Positions 1 through 8,618 of a stretch of DNA of 21,709 nt are shown one piece after another. Location: positions 1-21,709 of the IMG/VR virus record IMGVR_UViG_3300010885_030879, one strand, 5' to 3'. The stretch's first letter is position 1; every line of letters begins with the position of its first letter. The translations under genes were made by a program, and so were the position numbers. The notes beneath the pieces are model-generated. The model was given only the letters and a program-made list of their open reading frames with translations. It was not told the origin of the DNA and did no database searches. The DNA is from a virus.

Positions 1-410
1 ATCTTATTTACAACTACATATCGAGTAGGCTCTTTATGGTTCTGTAACTTAACTAAATTACGAGCATTGCTATTAATGCGAAACCATTGTCGTCCTTCAA
101 AAAAAGCAACAGATAGCGCCCATTCAGTTTCCATTTCCTGCCTAGCTCGCTGTGCGGTTTCAAATTGATTCTTTACAAAATCACAAACCTTCATTGCTTC
201 TGCAGGAGTTTCAGACGGTAAGACTTCCCAATCTTTTTCTTCTTGATCTAAATTTAGATTTTCTGACTCATTTAATTTTGGATTAGTAAGCTTTTGTGAG
301 CCAAGAGTTCCTTCATGTTCCGGAACTTTAAACGCAGTCATCTGTGCATTCTGTCCACCACCACGTAACATGTTGGCTAATTTGCTAGGATCAATAAGCG
401 ATTTTCTCAT
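1..410 (-). CDS. Portal protein, N-terminal part (runs off left edge)
   Basis: The frame opens at an ATG at 410 and stays open to the window edge, giving about 136 residues. The start MRKSLIDPSKLANMLRGGG is followed by an acidic linker. Then comes a helical stretch with W-A-L-S-V-A-F-F-E-G-R-Q-W-F and a downstream R-Y-V-V-V-N-K. This 'AF(F/Y)xGxQW ... VVNK' arrangement is typical of the N-terminus of phage portal proteins, the dodecameric ring at the capsid vertex through which DNA is packaged and ejected. Its place just after TerL and a small gene on the same strand is the usual portal position. The start codon overlaps the stop of the 45-aa gene (ATGA), implying translational coupling. The rest of the protein lies outside the window, so the call rests on the N-terminus and synteny. 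Confidence 0.72.
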   Translation of the reverse strand, partial: MRKSLIDPSKLANMLRGGGQNAQMTAFKVPEHEGTLGSQKLTNPKLNESENLNLDQEEKDWEVLPSETPAEAMKVCDFVKNQFETAQRARQEMETEWALSVAFFEGRQWFRINSNARNLVKLQNHKEPTRYVVVNK

Positions 411-544
411 AACCAGTCTCCTGTCTTGCTAATTTCTTTAAGGATTTTTTCCACTCGTTGATCTTTTAATTCCTTTAGTACTTCATACATCCATACCAAT
501 GTAAGTATTCCAAATAAAGCCTCAACTACATCACGGACTTGCAT
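407..544 (-). CDS. 45-aa small protein between terminase and portal
   Basis: ATG at 544 overlaps the TerL stop (TAATG), and the TGA at 407-409 overlaps the portal ATG (ATGA), so the gene is coupled on both sides. The 45-residue product begins MQVRDVVEALFGILTLVWMY and continues into a Lys/Glu-rich helix ending KTGDWL. Residues 9-20 are hydrophobic. The protein may be a short membrane-anchored or amphipathic helix followed by a charged helix. I recognise no family. Perfect overlaps at both ends and uninterrupted codons support it as a real gene rather than a gap. Confidence 0.7.
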   Translation of the reverse strand: MQVRDVVEALFGILTLVWMYEVLKELKDQRVEKILKEISKTGDWL

Positions 545-2286
545 TAAATCCAATCCTTTTGTGCTTGGTTACTCATCCAGCTTGGCATGTTTTCTTGATT
601 ACGAATACGTTCTGATCTAATCTCAGGACATTCTACTGGATATTTTCTCCACATCGCCCCATACCTCATGCTGTCAATTGCGTGATCGTTCTTAGTACCG
701 TTGTCAATTTCATCTGGATCACGTGGAGATGCCATTGTTTTTTCCAACTGCTTAATAATGTTTGGGCATTTACTTCTAACTATTTGCAGTTTAGACCTAC
801 GTTTCCCGGCAACAAATTCAGATGCATCAAGCAACTCTTTCATTTGTGCCCAACCAGCCTTCCTGTCTTTAACTGCACGGACGCATGGTAATCCCATGTT
901 CCACCAAACCTCGACTGGATATTCACCAATTCGTTCTTCAATTTTTGCAGGAGGAAAAGTGTTTGCCCAGTCAAAAGCAATAGCCTCTAATTTTGTCGCC
1001 CATTGATTGCGTTCTTTTGAAATACACTTTGCTAATTCAAACTGCTCTAACATTTTTGCAACATTAGTTGCTTGACTTGAACTAACGTGACCTGCCTCAT
1101 ACCATTCAGATAACAAATACACGTTCTCGCGTTCGTCAGATGCAAAAAGTATCGTACAAGCTGGAGCACCCGTACCGTAGTCATGACTTGCCCAGAATCT
1201 CCACCAAGGTTGAATCTCAACATGATCAACCACGTGCCATGGATTACCTTCATTGTCAAATTCACGAAATTGCGGAAAGAATCTACCACCAACACCAACA
1301 TCGTGCTGGCATTCTCGCAAGAATGATGTTAACCCAAACGTATCAATTTCATCTTGGCAGACATCGATGTTTTTGTGATTCCAAGCCGGTGTGCCACCTG
1401 TTATCGTATAGCCTACACGGCCATTATCTCGTTCACATGGCGTATATGTAAGATCCCAAATAGCGGGAACTTTTGGTGATTGAATACGGTTTTGCAACAT
1501 ATCAATCTCACCAGATAATGTCCTAGTCATAACACTATTACTGTGAATGGCGTTTTGTACAAAAATAACTGCGCAGTCAATACTTCTAGCAGGAAGAATT
1601 GTGGCAGTCATTGTTTTTATCTTTTTCTCCACGCGATCAACAGAGTCATCAAGCTCATCAATGTCGTCAAAAATAATGATGTCAGGACGTAAGTGGTCAA
1701 GCTTAACACCACGAGCACCAGTGTCCAAACCGAACGCAAGAACATTAAAGCCATTGGAGGTGCGTAACTTACTTGCACTCCATCCCTTTGAAAATCCATA
1801 TTGGTTTACCGCTCGCTCAATACCACATTTTTCCATTGCACTTGCAATATCGTTTACGTGCCTATTTGCTGCATCTTGTGTGTGGCAAACATATAAAGCA
1901 AAACGCCTTGTAGCCTTAACTGCTAATCGTGAAATGATAAGTTCAACGGTCGTTGATTTACCACCACCTCGAAACCAACATTCAATCAATGCTGGTGCGG
2001 ATGCACCGGGGGTTAACTTTTCTGCCCATTCCCATGCTCGTATGTGATGTTCTGCTAAATCTGCATTAGCAGAATGTTTTGCGTAAGACTTTAACCAGTG
2101 CTTGTAATCTAGTTCGGCTCCGGCTATAGGTATAGCTTTACCGCTATCAAAGTCACCTAATTGTAATGTAGTTCCTAATTCATCTTCTAGTGCCTGTAAT
2201 AAACTAACTGATAATGACTTACCGCTTTGCATAAAAGGTTTTAATTTACGTGGAGTTAGTGATTTACCAATATTAGTTTTCATCAA
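544..2286 (-). CDS. Terminase large subunit (TerL)
   Basis: The 580-residue protein has both terminase modules. In the N-terminal ATPase, a Walker A-like FRGGGKST lies at about residues 105-112 and a Walker B DIIIFDD at 202-208, followed by acidic D-I-D-E. The C-terminal RNase H-like nuclease shows H-D-Y at 368-370, F-D-W at 438-440 and N-D-H-A-I-D-S at 533-539, giving the expected metal-binding acidic residues D369, D439 and D534. It cuts concatemeric phage DNA and powers packaging into the procapsid through the portal. Length is normal for the family. It overlaps the putative small subunit by 14 nt upstream and the 45-aa gene by 1 nt downstream. MMKTN allows either of two adjacent Met codons as the start. 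Confidence 0.93.
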   Translation of the reverse strand: MMKTNIGKSLTPRKLKPFMQSGKSLSVSLLQALEDELGTTLQLGDFDSGKAIPIAGAELDYKHWLKSYAKHSANADLAEHHIRAWEWAEKLTPGASAPALIECWFRGGGKSTTVELIISRLAVKATRRFALYVCHTQDAANRHVNDIASAMEKCGIERAVNQYGFSKGWSASKLRTSNGFNVLAFGLDTGARGVKLDHLRPDIIIFDDIDELDDSVDRVEKKIKTMTATILPARSIDCAVIFVQNAIHSNSVMTRTLSGEIDMLQNRIQSPKVPAIWDLTYTPCERDNGRVGYTITGGTPAWNHKNIDVCQDEIDTFGLTSFLRECQHDVGVGGRFFPQFREFDNEGNPWHVVDHVEIQPWWRFWASHDYGTGAPACTILFASDERENVYLLSEWYEAGHVSSSQATNVAKMLEQFELAKCISKERNQWATKLEAIAFDWANTFPPAKIEERIGEYPVEVWWNMGLPCVRAVKDRKAGWAQMKELLDASEFVAGKRRSKLQIVRSKCPNIIKQLEKTMASPRDPDEIDNGTKNDHAIDSMRYGAMWRKYPVECPEIRSERIRNQENMPSWMSNQAQKDWI

Positions 2287-2989
2287 CTACCTCAGCATCT
2301 ATAACGTCATCTTCTTGATATTGACGGAGTAATTGTCCAATTCCTGTTTTGATTGCACTCATCTCTTCTGCGTCTTTAACACTTTTTTTAATTACACCTA
2401 AGACCTGCATAATCAAACTGTAAGCTTGATCAACTTCTAGAATATAGGATTTACTTTGCAGCATCTTTTGTTCAGTCTCTACAATAAATGCTCGTTGCCG
2501 AATCAAATCAATCAAAGAATCAGATGCCGCTGTTGCATCTGCTCCATCACGAACAGATGTGTCTAAGTGGTCAATGAGTTTGGTCACCTCATCAAAGTTT
2601 GAACTCTTCCATTCGGCTTTTAATGCTTTAACTAAACCTTTAATTTCAATGTAGTGTTCAGTTGTTATGCCTTCTGTAATTGCTTCTGCTCGTACGTCAA
2701 GTAACGCAGTAATGTAAGCAGCATCATCTTTTAAAGACCACAACTCTGGATCATCACGTAGTTCTCTAATACGTGTTAATAATTTTGGTGCTACTGATGC
2801 AAACCTTTCTCGATTCATGCCAGATAGCCCGGTTTTAAATGTGGGTGAGTTTATATTACGTGTAGCTTTTGATACATGAAAACCACATAAGGTATGACCG
2901 TCCATTGCATTTCTTTTACACTGGTCCTTTTGACCATGTCTGGTAAAAGTAGCAATGCATCTTTGATTTACCTTCTGTAATTCATTCAT
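2273..2989 (-). CDS. Putative terminase small subunit with N-terminal zinc-like motif
   Basis: This 238-residue protein lies directly upstream of TerL and overlaps it by 14 nt, the usual position of the DNA-recognition subunit of the packaging motor. The N-terminus carries C11-x12-C24-x10-C35-x2-H38. This resembles the short Cys/His 'CKR...G...C..H' motif seen in several small phage packaging or regulatory proteins, and could bind zinc. The rest is predicted largely helical and charged, suitable for a coiled oligomeric ring. A 17-bp promoter motif ends 5 nt before the ATG, so the transcript may be leaderless. The function is inferred mainly from synteny; a general phage DNA-binding protein remains possible. 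Confidence 0.6.
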   Translation of the reverse strand: MNELQKVNQRCIATFTRHGQKDQCKRNAMDGHTLCGFHVSKATRNINSPTFKTGLSGMNRERFASVAPKLLTRIRELRDDPELWSLKDDAAYITALLDVRAEAITEGITTEHYIEIKGLVKALKAEWKSSNFDEVTKLIDHLDTSVRDGADATAASDSLIDLIRQRAFIVETEQKMLQSKSYILEVDQAYSLIMQVLGVIKKSVKDAEEMSAIKTGIGQLLRQYQEDDVIDAEVVDEN

Positions 2990-2994
2990 ACTTT

Positions 2995-3011
2995 AGAATA
3001 CTGTAAGTAAT
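2995..3011 (-). promoter_or_regulatory. Promoter motif ahead of terS
   Basis: The minus strand reads ATTACTTACAGTATTCT, matching the window-wide consensus ATTACYTACRGTANNNT. The TATTCT hexamer (2995-3000) ends 5 nt before the terS ATG at 2989, which would place transcription start at or next to the start codon. The motif also abuts the TGA of the 203-aa gene. The geometry is the same as at the luxR-type gene (8390-8406). Confidence 0.5.
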
Positions 3012-3622
3012 CATTTTTTGGCATAAGGATTTTTGTTAAAACTTGGTCCACCTGTCGCGCCAGTACGGCCACTAAACACGCTTTTCTTACCATCTGGTGG
3101 AATAACTGCATCAACTCCTGCACGTATGCTTGGCATCATTGCTTGAATTGGAGCATTCATTAACTGACCAATTTTAGCTAACGCCGGTGGAAGCGTCTTT
3201 TGATACATTTGACTTTCAAGTAATTTCTTTGCATGCGGTTGCAGCAAGTCGCCATACTGCGCAAGAAACATTGATAACTTATCCGCTTCTGTATTTTGCC
3301 ACACTGGCGAATCGTAGTCATCAACCATTTGTCGAAATTTTGGGTCTCCAGCTACGTTCCACGTTGTATCTATTCCGGCATTAATATAAGGAGCTGCACC
3401 TTTAAACACATAGTCCGTTGCAACGTCTTGTGCAGCATTTCCAGCGATCATAGACGTACCTAGCATAGATGCTTTATAACGATCGTCAACATCCTCTGAA
3501 GCAAGCCCACGCAATAAGGTATCTGCACCACCAAGGTAAGGTACAACGCCAAGAAGATTTGCAGCAAGGGGCAATGCTTTTTTTGCCCCTTTTACAAATG
3601 CTGGTTTATTTTTTTGCGGCAT
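3011..3622 (-). CDS. 203-aa Gly/Ala-rich protein, possible virion or ejection protein
   Basis: The start ATG at 3622 has AAGGAACGGAA just upstream and overlaps the end of the 1387-aa gene by 17 nt. The product starts MPQKNKPAF. Residues about 14-35 form a hydrophobic Ala/Leu/Gly stretch (ALPLAANLLGVVPYLGG), and a second Ala/Gly-rich stretch follows around 55-85. The middle is polar and helical. The C-terminus is basic and ends NPYAKK. The amphipathic, membrane-active look and position beside packaging genes suggest an internal virion or DNA-ejection protein, but no family is recognised. It shares the MPQ start and KK end with two other small left-arm proteins. Confidence 0.75.
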   Translation of the reverse strand: MPQKNKPAFVKGAKKALPLAANLLGVVPYLGGADTLLRGLASEDVDDRYKASMLGTSMIAGNAAQDVATDYVFKGAAPYINAGIDTTWNVAGDPKFRQMVDDYDSPVWQNTEADKLSMFLAQYGDLLQPHAKKLLESQMYQKTLPPALAKIGQLMNAPIQAMMPSIRAGVDAVIPPDGKKSVFSGRTGATGGPSFNKNPYAKK

Positions 3623-6600
3623 TTCCGTTCCTTATTTGTTGAGATAAGTTACTTTGACCCCGATTATATATTTCTGTTAAAACAGGAGCAGCAACTGCGC
3701 CCATTCCAAACTTTTTGATATTTCCAAGTAAACCACCAGCTCTGCCACCCTTTGGTTTACCGGCATCGTCAGCTGGAGTAGATAGTGCCTTTAGCGGCTT
3801 AGGCGCAGGTAACGCAGGAGATGCATCCGCAATGGCAGAGCCACGTAACGCAGATAAATCAAACCTACTTCCCGGAGAAAATCGTAAGAAATCAAGTGCC
3901 ATATTTAATGCACTAAGATCTTTACCTTCAAATCTAGGAGAACTTTGCAACTGTTCAATAGTTCGACCAGAAGATAATTCATCTGCAACTAACTTAATAA
4001 TCCTTTGATCATTAGCGTTGATTTGTTTAGGTTTAGGATTTGAAATATTCCACTGATCAATTTTAGTTGTAATAGATTCAACCCATTTTTCAGGAGTCAA
4101 TTCACCCATAAATTGTTGAGGAACATAATTAGTTGGCACAGGTGTTTTATCAGCAGGTTTGTAATCTGGACCAACATCACCAATCTTAGTTCCCTTTGAT
4201 TTACCAGAACCACCTTGTTCAATTCTACGTAACGCAGCATCTTCTGTAGGCTTTTGATTACCTCTATTTTCAGCGGGTTTACGTCCAATGTTAGCTTCTT
4301 CAGCTTGACCTACATATTTTCGTACGCGTTTAATTTGCTCAAGACTATTAGGTCCACTAAATTTACTTAATACACCCTTGTATCGCGTTGGGTCTCCTAA
4401 AAACTTATCAAACTCATCTTGAAGTCTAGCGTCCTTAATTTCTTGTGACTGCCCTGATTTTTCAATTAGAGCAGCTTTTTTTGCAAATTCTGGAGCATAG
4501 TAACGTAACCTGTCGTCATATGGTCCAAACGCACGTGCCATAGTATCAATAGCGTCATTAGCTAATGAGAAAAGATCTTTTTCTGGTAAATACTGTGATC
4601 GCGTACCAAGTAATTTTGCAGATAACATTTCTGACGTAATTTTTTCACCAGAAACGAGTTCTTCAATTCTACGTAATCCTTCAGTTAATCCACCGGCTAC
4701 TGAACTTGTTGTTTGCCCTCTGCCTAACAATGCTTTTGTTTGATCAGGGACTTTTGCTAAAATTCGAATAATCTCACGAACATCAACATCCTCAGACTTT
4801 GGTGAATATTGTAACTTTCCAGCAGTACGCCTAGCATTTGCACCTTGTACTGCTGCACGTACTGAGTTACCTAAATATTTACCATCAAGTTGCTCACCTT
4901 GATAAGCTCGTGCAATGTCTCCTGCAGCATTAATAAACGATGCCCATGCCTCTGGATTTTGCTTTATTTTTTCAGTTAATCCTTCTGGTGAAAATCCTGT
5001 TCTTGTTGTTCCGTCAGATTCAATACTATATGGATTAATGCCAAATCGTTTATATTCAGTTACAAACGTAAGTAAAGCGTCAGGTAGTTTAACGCGCTCC
5101 TGATTACTGTTGATTCGTTTTACTAAATCACTCTGTACGTTAATCAAATCGCGGTTTTGCTGTAAACGTTCTGGTAATCCTTCAGCATTAACCCTAGTTT
5201 TTACTCCAGCTCCGCGCATAGCACCAAAAACTGCAGAAGCTTTTGGTGTGAATTTAACAAAATCTTGCCAAAATCGTAGAGTTCCAATTTCACTGTCGGC
5301 GCCAACGGCCATTACTTTATCTGCAAATGATGGCTTAGTGCTTCCAAACTGATTAACGTAATCAGGATTCTTCTTTAAAATTTTTGCAAATGCCCTATTT
5401 ACATGCTCTGTACTTTGCGGGGTTTGCAATCCAGTAAATACATCAAATAGTTCTAACTGCTTATTAGTACTTCCACCCTGTAGCATTGGAATTGCAAATA
5501 ATTTATTTTGCATTTCCCTGACTTTGTCAGGAGCATATAATTTACTACTAGCAATCTTATTTCGCTCAGTAGTAATGTAATCATTAGCATCTTTAATTGT
5601 TGCAAATTCTCTACCACCGACTTTGAACTTAATGTCTGCGCCAGTAACTCTTTGTAAATTACGCACTATCGAGTCGCGTAAAATTTCATTTCGCCTATAT
5701 GGAACTCCGGTGTCTTCACCAGCCGGTAAAACTCCCCGTACATTTTGTTCTGTAACTCTTGCTGGTAAAAAAACTTCTAACTTATCTGGTGTGACGTACG
5801 GTTCAACTTGAAAAGCAAATTCACCATAATCGTTTGCTTTTAATGCATCAATAGCTTTACGTATGCGCGTTGGAAATTCTTTAGCTAATGGATTGTCAAA
5901 GTCTGTTTGACCAATACCACGCCAATCAAACACCATTGCATCACTGATCAGGTTTGTAACATTTAACCTAGCTGCAAGTGCCTGTGCTGGCCCAGAAACA
6001 GCTTTTCCTGTTACTGGGTCAATGACTGGGCCATCTTTACCTATTTGTGCCCCAGTTTTAATAGCATCAAAGAATGTTGATGCACGTGTATTACCAGATC
6101 CAATTTCTTTACCAAGTTGAAGATCTTTAGCAGCAGTTTTTATGCCATCTTCTAATCTGAGAATTAATGGTATGTCGGTTTTCTTAAAAAGCTCTGTCAT
6201 TAATTCAACGACTAGATCTTTCTTTTCACCAATTGGAGTACCTGCGTATTTGCTATCAAACGCTTTATCAAATCGATCTAAGGCAATACCACGAGCTGCG
6301 GACAGTGTTTGCGAAACAACATTTCCCTCAACGTCTTTTACAGATACTTTTCCTTCGTCACGCCACGATTCTTTATCTGCGCCAACAACGCGTTTAGATG
6401 TTGTTAACCATTCAGAATATGGCCTACCACTCAATAAAAAGCTGACCATTCCTCTGTCAGTTAAGTTAGCTAGAGAATCTACTCCTAATCTTTTTGACGT
6501 TATTTCTGAACTTTCTCCATAACTTCCCGCTTTACGAATCATTGCTTCAAAAGACATAGATGCTTGTTTAAATACGTCTGACTTAACGTTATCTGGAACA

Positions 6601-7769
6601 CCTAACGATGGATTATCAAGAGCTGTAGTTAACTCAATTAGCTTTGTAAATCCACTTGCAATGGCGGTCCTATTTGTTCCACTAGCAGTACCGTAAATTT
6701 TAGCAACACTCTCAACAAAACGGCCCATTCCAGTTGCATCTGATTTAGGAATACCGCTTTCTAGTGCTGCATTAGTAACTGCATTTAGTCGCTTTGTAGC
6801 ATCCATTTGCAATAATTGACCTAAATATGCACCGGGTGAACGGGCGCCAATTTGACGTCCTACTACGGCAGCAAAAGCATTTCGTTGGTTTGCGTTACTG
6901 AAATCAGGTATTTCTCCAGTAAATACTTGAGCGCCACCAACTTTACCTGCATCTTCAGTTCCTGCTTTTCCGGGTTCACTATAATCTTTAGTAATTGCTT
7001 GTAGTGCAACATCGTACGCACTAGATTTTTTTGCTGGAGCAGTTCGTGCATCGCTTATACGAGTTTTAATATCTTCAGAAATAGCATCTATTGGTCTTCC
7101 ACTAATTTTAGATAATTCTTCAATTCTAGGCATTGCGCGTTCAATAAACGTATCCATATCAAGCATGCCTGAACGTGAAGACATGCCTCCCATCATCTGT
7201 GGTTTATTCCCTTCAGATCTTCCACCTGTACTAACTTTTTGCACAGGTTTATAAACATTAGGGATAACCGATTCAGACGTTGCTGATAACCCACGGTTTA
7301 CTAATTCGTCTGTATTAATTTGGCCTTGACGTACATCTTCGTTTAAATCTTCTCTAAATGCACGACCACCTGTTGTTGTTGGAAGTGCATTTGCCTTAAA
7401 GTATTCATATGGATCAACATTTGCAGTTGGAAATGTAAGTATCTTTAATCGATCAAAAATTGGTTTAGCTTGCGCATTAAATTCTTGCTTGGGTAAATTT
7501 TTATCAAATAATCCACGCAACTCCTTATCATCTTCTGGGTTTAATGCTAATTGACGAGCAACACGTGCTGCTACTAGACGTGGAATTCCACCGGGGGCAA
7601 TCTTAATATCGCTCTTCATTTCGGCTTCACTGCCAGTAAATGGAGCTGGTTGTTCTACTGGTTTTGCACCTGCGGCTGGTACCGGAGGAGGACTAGTGAC
7701 AGCCTTATCAAGAGCAGCCTGTTCTTTGTCAGTCTGCATACCCATTAATAAAGAACGAAAAGATGCCAT
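3606..7769 (-). CDS. 1387-aa large protein, probable virion or ejection component
   Basis: The largest gene in the window has a good ribosome site (GGAG, 6-nt spacing) before MASFRSLLMG. The N-terminus is Pro/Ala-rich (residues about 26-50) and probably disordered. The long body is mixed Lys/Arg/Asp/Leu-rich with predicted helices and no recognisable catalytic motif. The C-terminus is again Pro/Ala-rich, then has a Gly-rich amphipathic segment (GGLLGNIKKFGMGAVAAPVL) and ends NAAKK. It sits between small basic proteins and the packaging genes, overlapping the 203-aa gene by 17 nt. Very large helical phage proteins with disordered ends are often internal virion or ejection proteins, and that is my inference. 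I see no lysozyme, RNA polymerase or tail-fibre signature. Confidence 0.85.
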   Translation of the reverse strand: MASFRSLLMGMQTDKEQAALDKAVTSPPPVPAAGAKPVEQPAPFTGSEAEMKSDIKIAPGGIPRLVAARVARQLALNPEDDKELRGLFDKNLPKQEFNAQAKPIFDRLKILTFPTANVDPYEYFKANALPTTTGGRAFREDLNEDVRQGQINTDELVNRGLSATSESVIPNVYKPVQKVSTGGRSEGNKPQMMGGMSSRSGMLDMDTFIERAMPRIEELSKISGRPIDAISEDIKTRISDARTAPAKKSSAYDVALQAITKDYSEPGKAGTEDAGKVGGAQVFTGEIPDFSNANQRNAFAAVVGRQIGARSPGAYLGQLLQMDATKRLNAVTNAALESGIPKSDATGMGRFVESVAKIYGTASGTNRTAIASGFTKLIELTTALDNPSLGVPDNVKSDVFKQASMSFEAMIRKAGSYGESSEITSKRLGVDSLANLTDRGMVSFLLSGRPYSEWLTTSKRVVGADKESWRDEGKVSVKDVEGNVVSQTLSAARGIALDRFDKAFDSKYAGTPIGEKKDLVVELMTELFKKTDIPLILRLEDGIKTAAKDLQLGKEIGSGNTRASTFFDAIKTGAQIGKDGPVIDPVTGKAVSGPAQALAARLNVTNLISDAMVFDWRGIGQTDFDNPLAKEFPTRIRKAIDALKANDYGEFAFQVEPYVTPDKLEVFLPARVTEQNVRGVLPAGEDTGVPYRRNEILRDSIVRNLQRVTGADIKFKVGGREFATIKDANDYITTERNKIASSKLYAPDKVREMQNKLFAIPMLQGGSTNKQLELFDVFTGLQTPQSTEHVNRAFAKILKKNPDYVNQFGSTKPSFADKVMAVGADSEIGTLRFWQDFVKFTPKASAVFGAMRGAGVKTRVNAEGLPERLQQNRDLINVQSDLVKRINSNQERVKLPDALLTFVTEYKRFGINPYSIESDGTTRTGFSPEGLTEKIKQNPEAWASFINAAGDIARAYQGEQLDGKYLGNSVRAAVQGANARRTAGKLQYSPKSEDVDVREIIRILAKVPDQTKALLGRGQTTSSVAGGLTEGLRRIEELVSGEKITSEMLSAKLLGTRSQYLPEKDLFSLANDAIDTMARAFGPYDDRLRYYAPEFAKKAALIEKSGQSQEIKDARLQDEFDKFLGDPTRYKGVLSKFSGPNSLEQIKRVRKYVGQAEEANIGRKPAENRGNQKPTEDAALRRIEQGGSGKSKGTKIGDVGPDYKPADKTPVPTNYVPQQFMGELTPEKWVESITTKIDQWNISNPKPKQINANDQRIIKLVADELSSGRTIEQLQSSPRFEGKDLSALNMALDFLRFSPGSRFDLSALRGSAIADASPALPAPKPLKALSTPADDAGKPKGGRAGGLLGNIKKFGMGAVAAPVLTEIYNRGQSNLSQQIRNGNAAKK

Positions 7770-7783
7770 GAGTTACTCCACTA

Positions 7784-8068
7784 TTACTTCTTTTTAATGC
7801 CAAGCATTTTACTCATTGAGGCTGGCTTAGTATTCATCATTGGCTTACGGCCATTCATAATTTCACGTGGAACACGATCGCCAGTCTTTAATCCAATTGC
7901 GCTTGCGCCAGTTGTTGGTTCGGATGTAGATGGTGCTGGCTTTGCCTTTGGCTTTGCTTTTGGGCCATAACCCATCTCGCCATAAGGAACCTTATCGCCG
8001 GTCTTCATGCCAAGCGCAGCAGCACCAGTTGTTGGATCAGAAAGCTTACCGCTTTTACTTTTTTGCAT
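7784..8068 (-). CDS. 94-aa basic protein with an internal duplication
   Basis: ATG at 8068 follows GGAGGTACGTT, a strong ribosome site. Two copies of one unit make up most of the protein: residues 11-32 (DPTTGAAALGMKTGDKVP plus four residues) and 50-71 (EPTTGASAIGLKTGDRVP plus four residues), separated by a Lys/Pro/Ala linker. The protein is highly basic and ends SKMLGIKKK. It lies in the putative structural block, 14 nt upstream of the 1387-aa gene. A capsid- or DNA-associated role would fit the charge, but no family is recognised. The C-terminal IKK resembles the ends of the 136- and 141-aa proteins. Confidence 0.78.
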   Translation of the reverse strand: MQKSKSGKLSDPTTGAAALGMKTGDKVPYGEMGYGPKAKPKAKPAPSTSEPTTGASAIGLKTGDRVPREIMNGRKPMMNTKPASMSKMLGIKKK

Positions 8069-8080
8069 AACGTACCTCCA

Positions 8081-8338
8081 CTAACAATCCCAAGCTCGTA
8101 ACGATTTATTAATTCTACTATTTGGATCATTAGCAGTTTTAGCAGATGTTCTAGTTTTTTTCATGCCTTCCATTCTGGCACAAAACGACTTACGTCTAGA
8201 TGCATCTTTAGCTGTCTTAGGATTTGGAGCTGGAGGCTTGAGTTTAGACCCAGTAGTGCGATTAAAATGAGCACGACCGGCAGCATTTAAGCCGCCACTT
8301 GGGTTTTGGTACTTTTTAATAACTCCCATAGTAGACAC
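8081..8338 (-). CDS. 85-aa conserved phage protein (DUF6321-like)
   Basis: The protein carries N-P-S-G-G-L-N-A-A-G-R-A near residues 12-23, N-R-T-T-G-S-K-L-K-P-P, then R-R-K-S-F-C-A-R-M-E-G-M and a C-terminal S-L-R-A-W-D-C. From memory this 'GGLNxxGR ... SFCARMxGM ... LRxWxC' pattern is a small conserved family in many aquatic phages (DUF6321-like); its function is unknown. The preferred start is GTG at 8336-8338 because AAGG lies 5 nt upstream; an ATG nine bases downstream (MGVIKKY) is the alternative. It heads the leftward structural block, 12 nt before the 94-aa gene, with a promoter motif at 8363-8379. Two conserved Cys residues are visible, at the SFC motif and the C-terminus. Confidence 0.82.
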   Translation of the reverse strand: MSTMGVIKKYQNPSGGLNAAGRAHFNRTTGSKLKPPAPNPKTAKDASRRKSFCARMEGMKKTRTSAKTANDPNSRINKSLRAWDC

Positions 8339-8362
8339 TGTTACCTTACTTGAAGTACTTGC

Positions 8363-8379
8363 ATCATACTATAGATAAA
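8363..8379 (-). promoter_or_regulatory. Diverged promoter motif for the structural block
   Basis: The minus strand reads TTTATCTATAGTATGAT. It matches ATTACYTACRGTANNNT except for C-to-T at two positions. The TATGAT hexamer at 8363-8368 would place the start of transcription near 8356, leaving a leader of roughly 18 nt with AAGG before the GTG start of the 85-aa gene. Confidence 0.42.
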
Positions 8380-8389
8380 AAGTCCATAC

Positions 8390-8406
8390 ATTACTTACAG
8401 TACAAT
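8390..8406 (+). promoter_or_regulatory. Promoter motif of the LuxR-type HTH gene
   Basis: The plus strand reads ATTACTTACAGTACAAT. The TACAAT hexamer (8401-8406) ends 5 nt before the ATG at 8412, so a transcript starting 6-7 nt downstream of it would be leaderless. ATTAC and GTAAT (8390-8394 and 8407-8411) also form a 5-bp dyad around the hexamer that could be an operator. Confidence 0.5.
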
Positions 8407-8411
8407 GTAAT

Positions 8412-8618
8412 ATGCATAAACTGACACCAAGAGAAAAAGAGGTCATCATTGCAATTGGCAATAAGATGACCTCTAAGCAAATAGCTACTTCGCTATCATT
8501 AAGTCCACGAACAATTCACGCATATCTAGAGAACATTTACTGGAAACTAGATGTGAGTGGCCCAAAGGCTAGACTTGACGCATACAACGTAGCACTACAA
8601 AACAACCTTCTTGATTAA
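8412..8618 (+). CDS. Stand-alone LuxR/GerE-type HTH DNA-binding protein
   Basis: The 68-residue protein is almost entirely a LuxR/GerE helix-turn-helix: L-T-P-R-E-K-E-V near residues 4-11, S-K-Q-I-A-T-S-L-S-L-S near 21-31, then S-P-R-T-I-H-A-Y-L-E-N-I-Y-W-K-L. This matches the family pattern 'LTxRExEV ... KxIAxxLxxSxxTVxxHxxxIxxKL'. There is no receiver or ligand-binding domain, so it probably acts as a small constitutive transcription regulator. It is transcribed against the neighbouring leftward genes and its end overlaps the ssb end by 4 nt. No Shine-Dalgarno is visible. Its promoter motif recurs at other phage promoters, so a role in their control is possible but unproven. Confidence 0.88.
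   Translation: MHKLTPREKEVIIAIGNKMTSKQIATSLSLSPRTIHAYLENIYWKLDVSGPKARLDAYNVALQNNLLD

Noticed and set aside
1140-2047. Plus-strand open frames opposite terL
   Set aside because: They are in the antisense frames of a clear terminase gene, have no ribosome sites and encode no recognisable protein.
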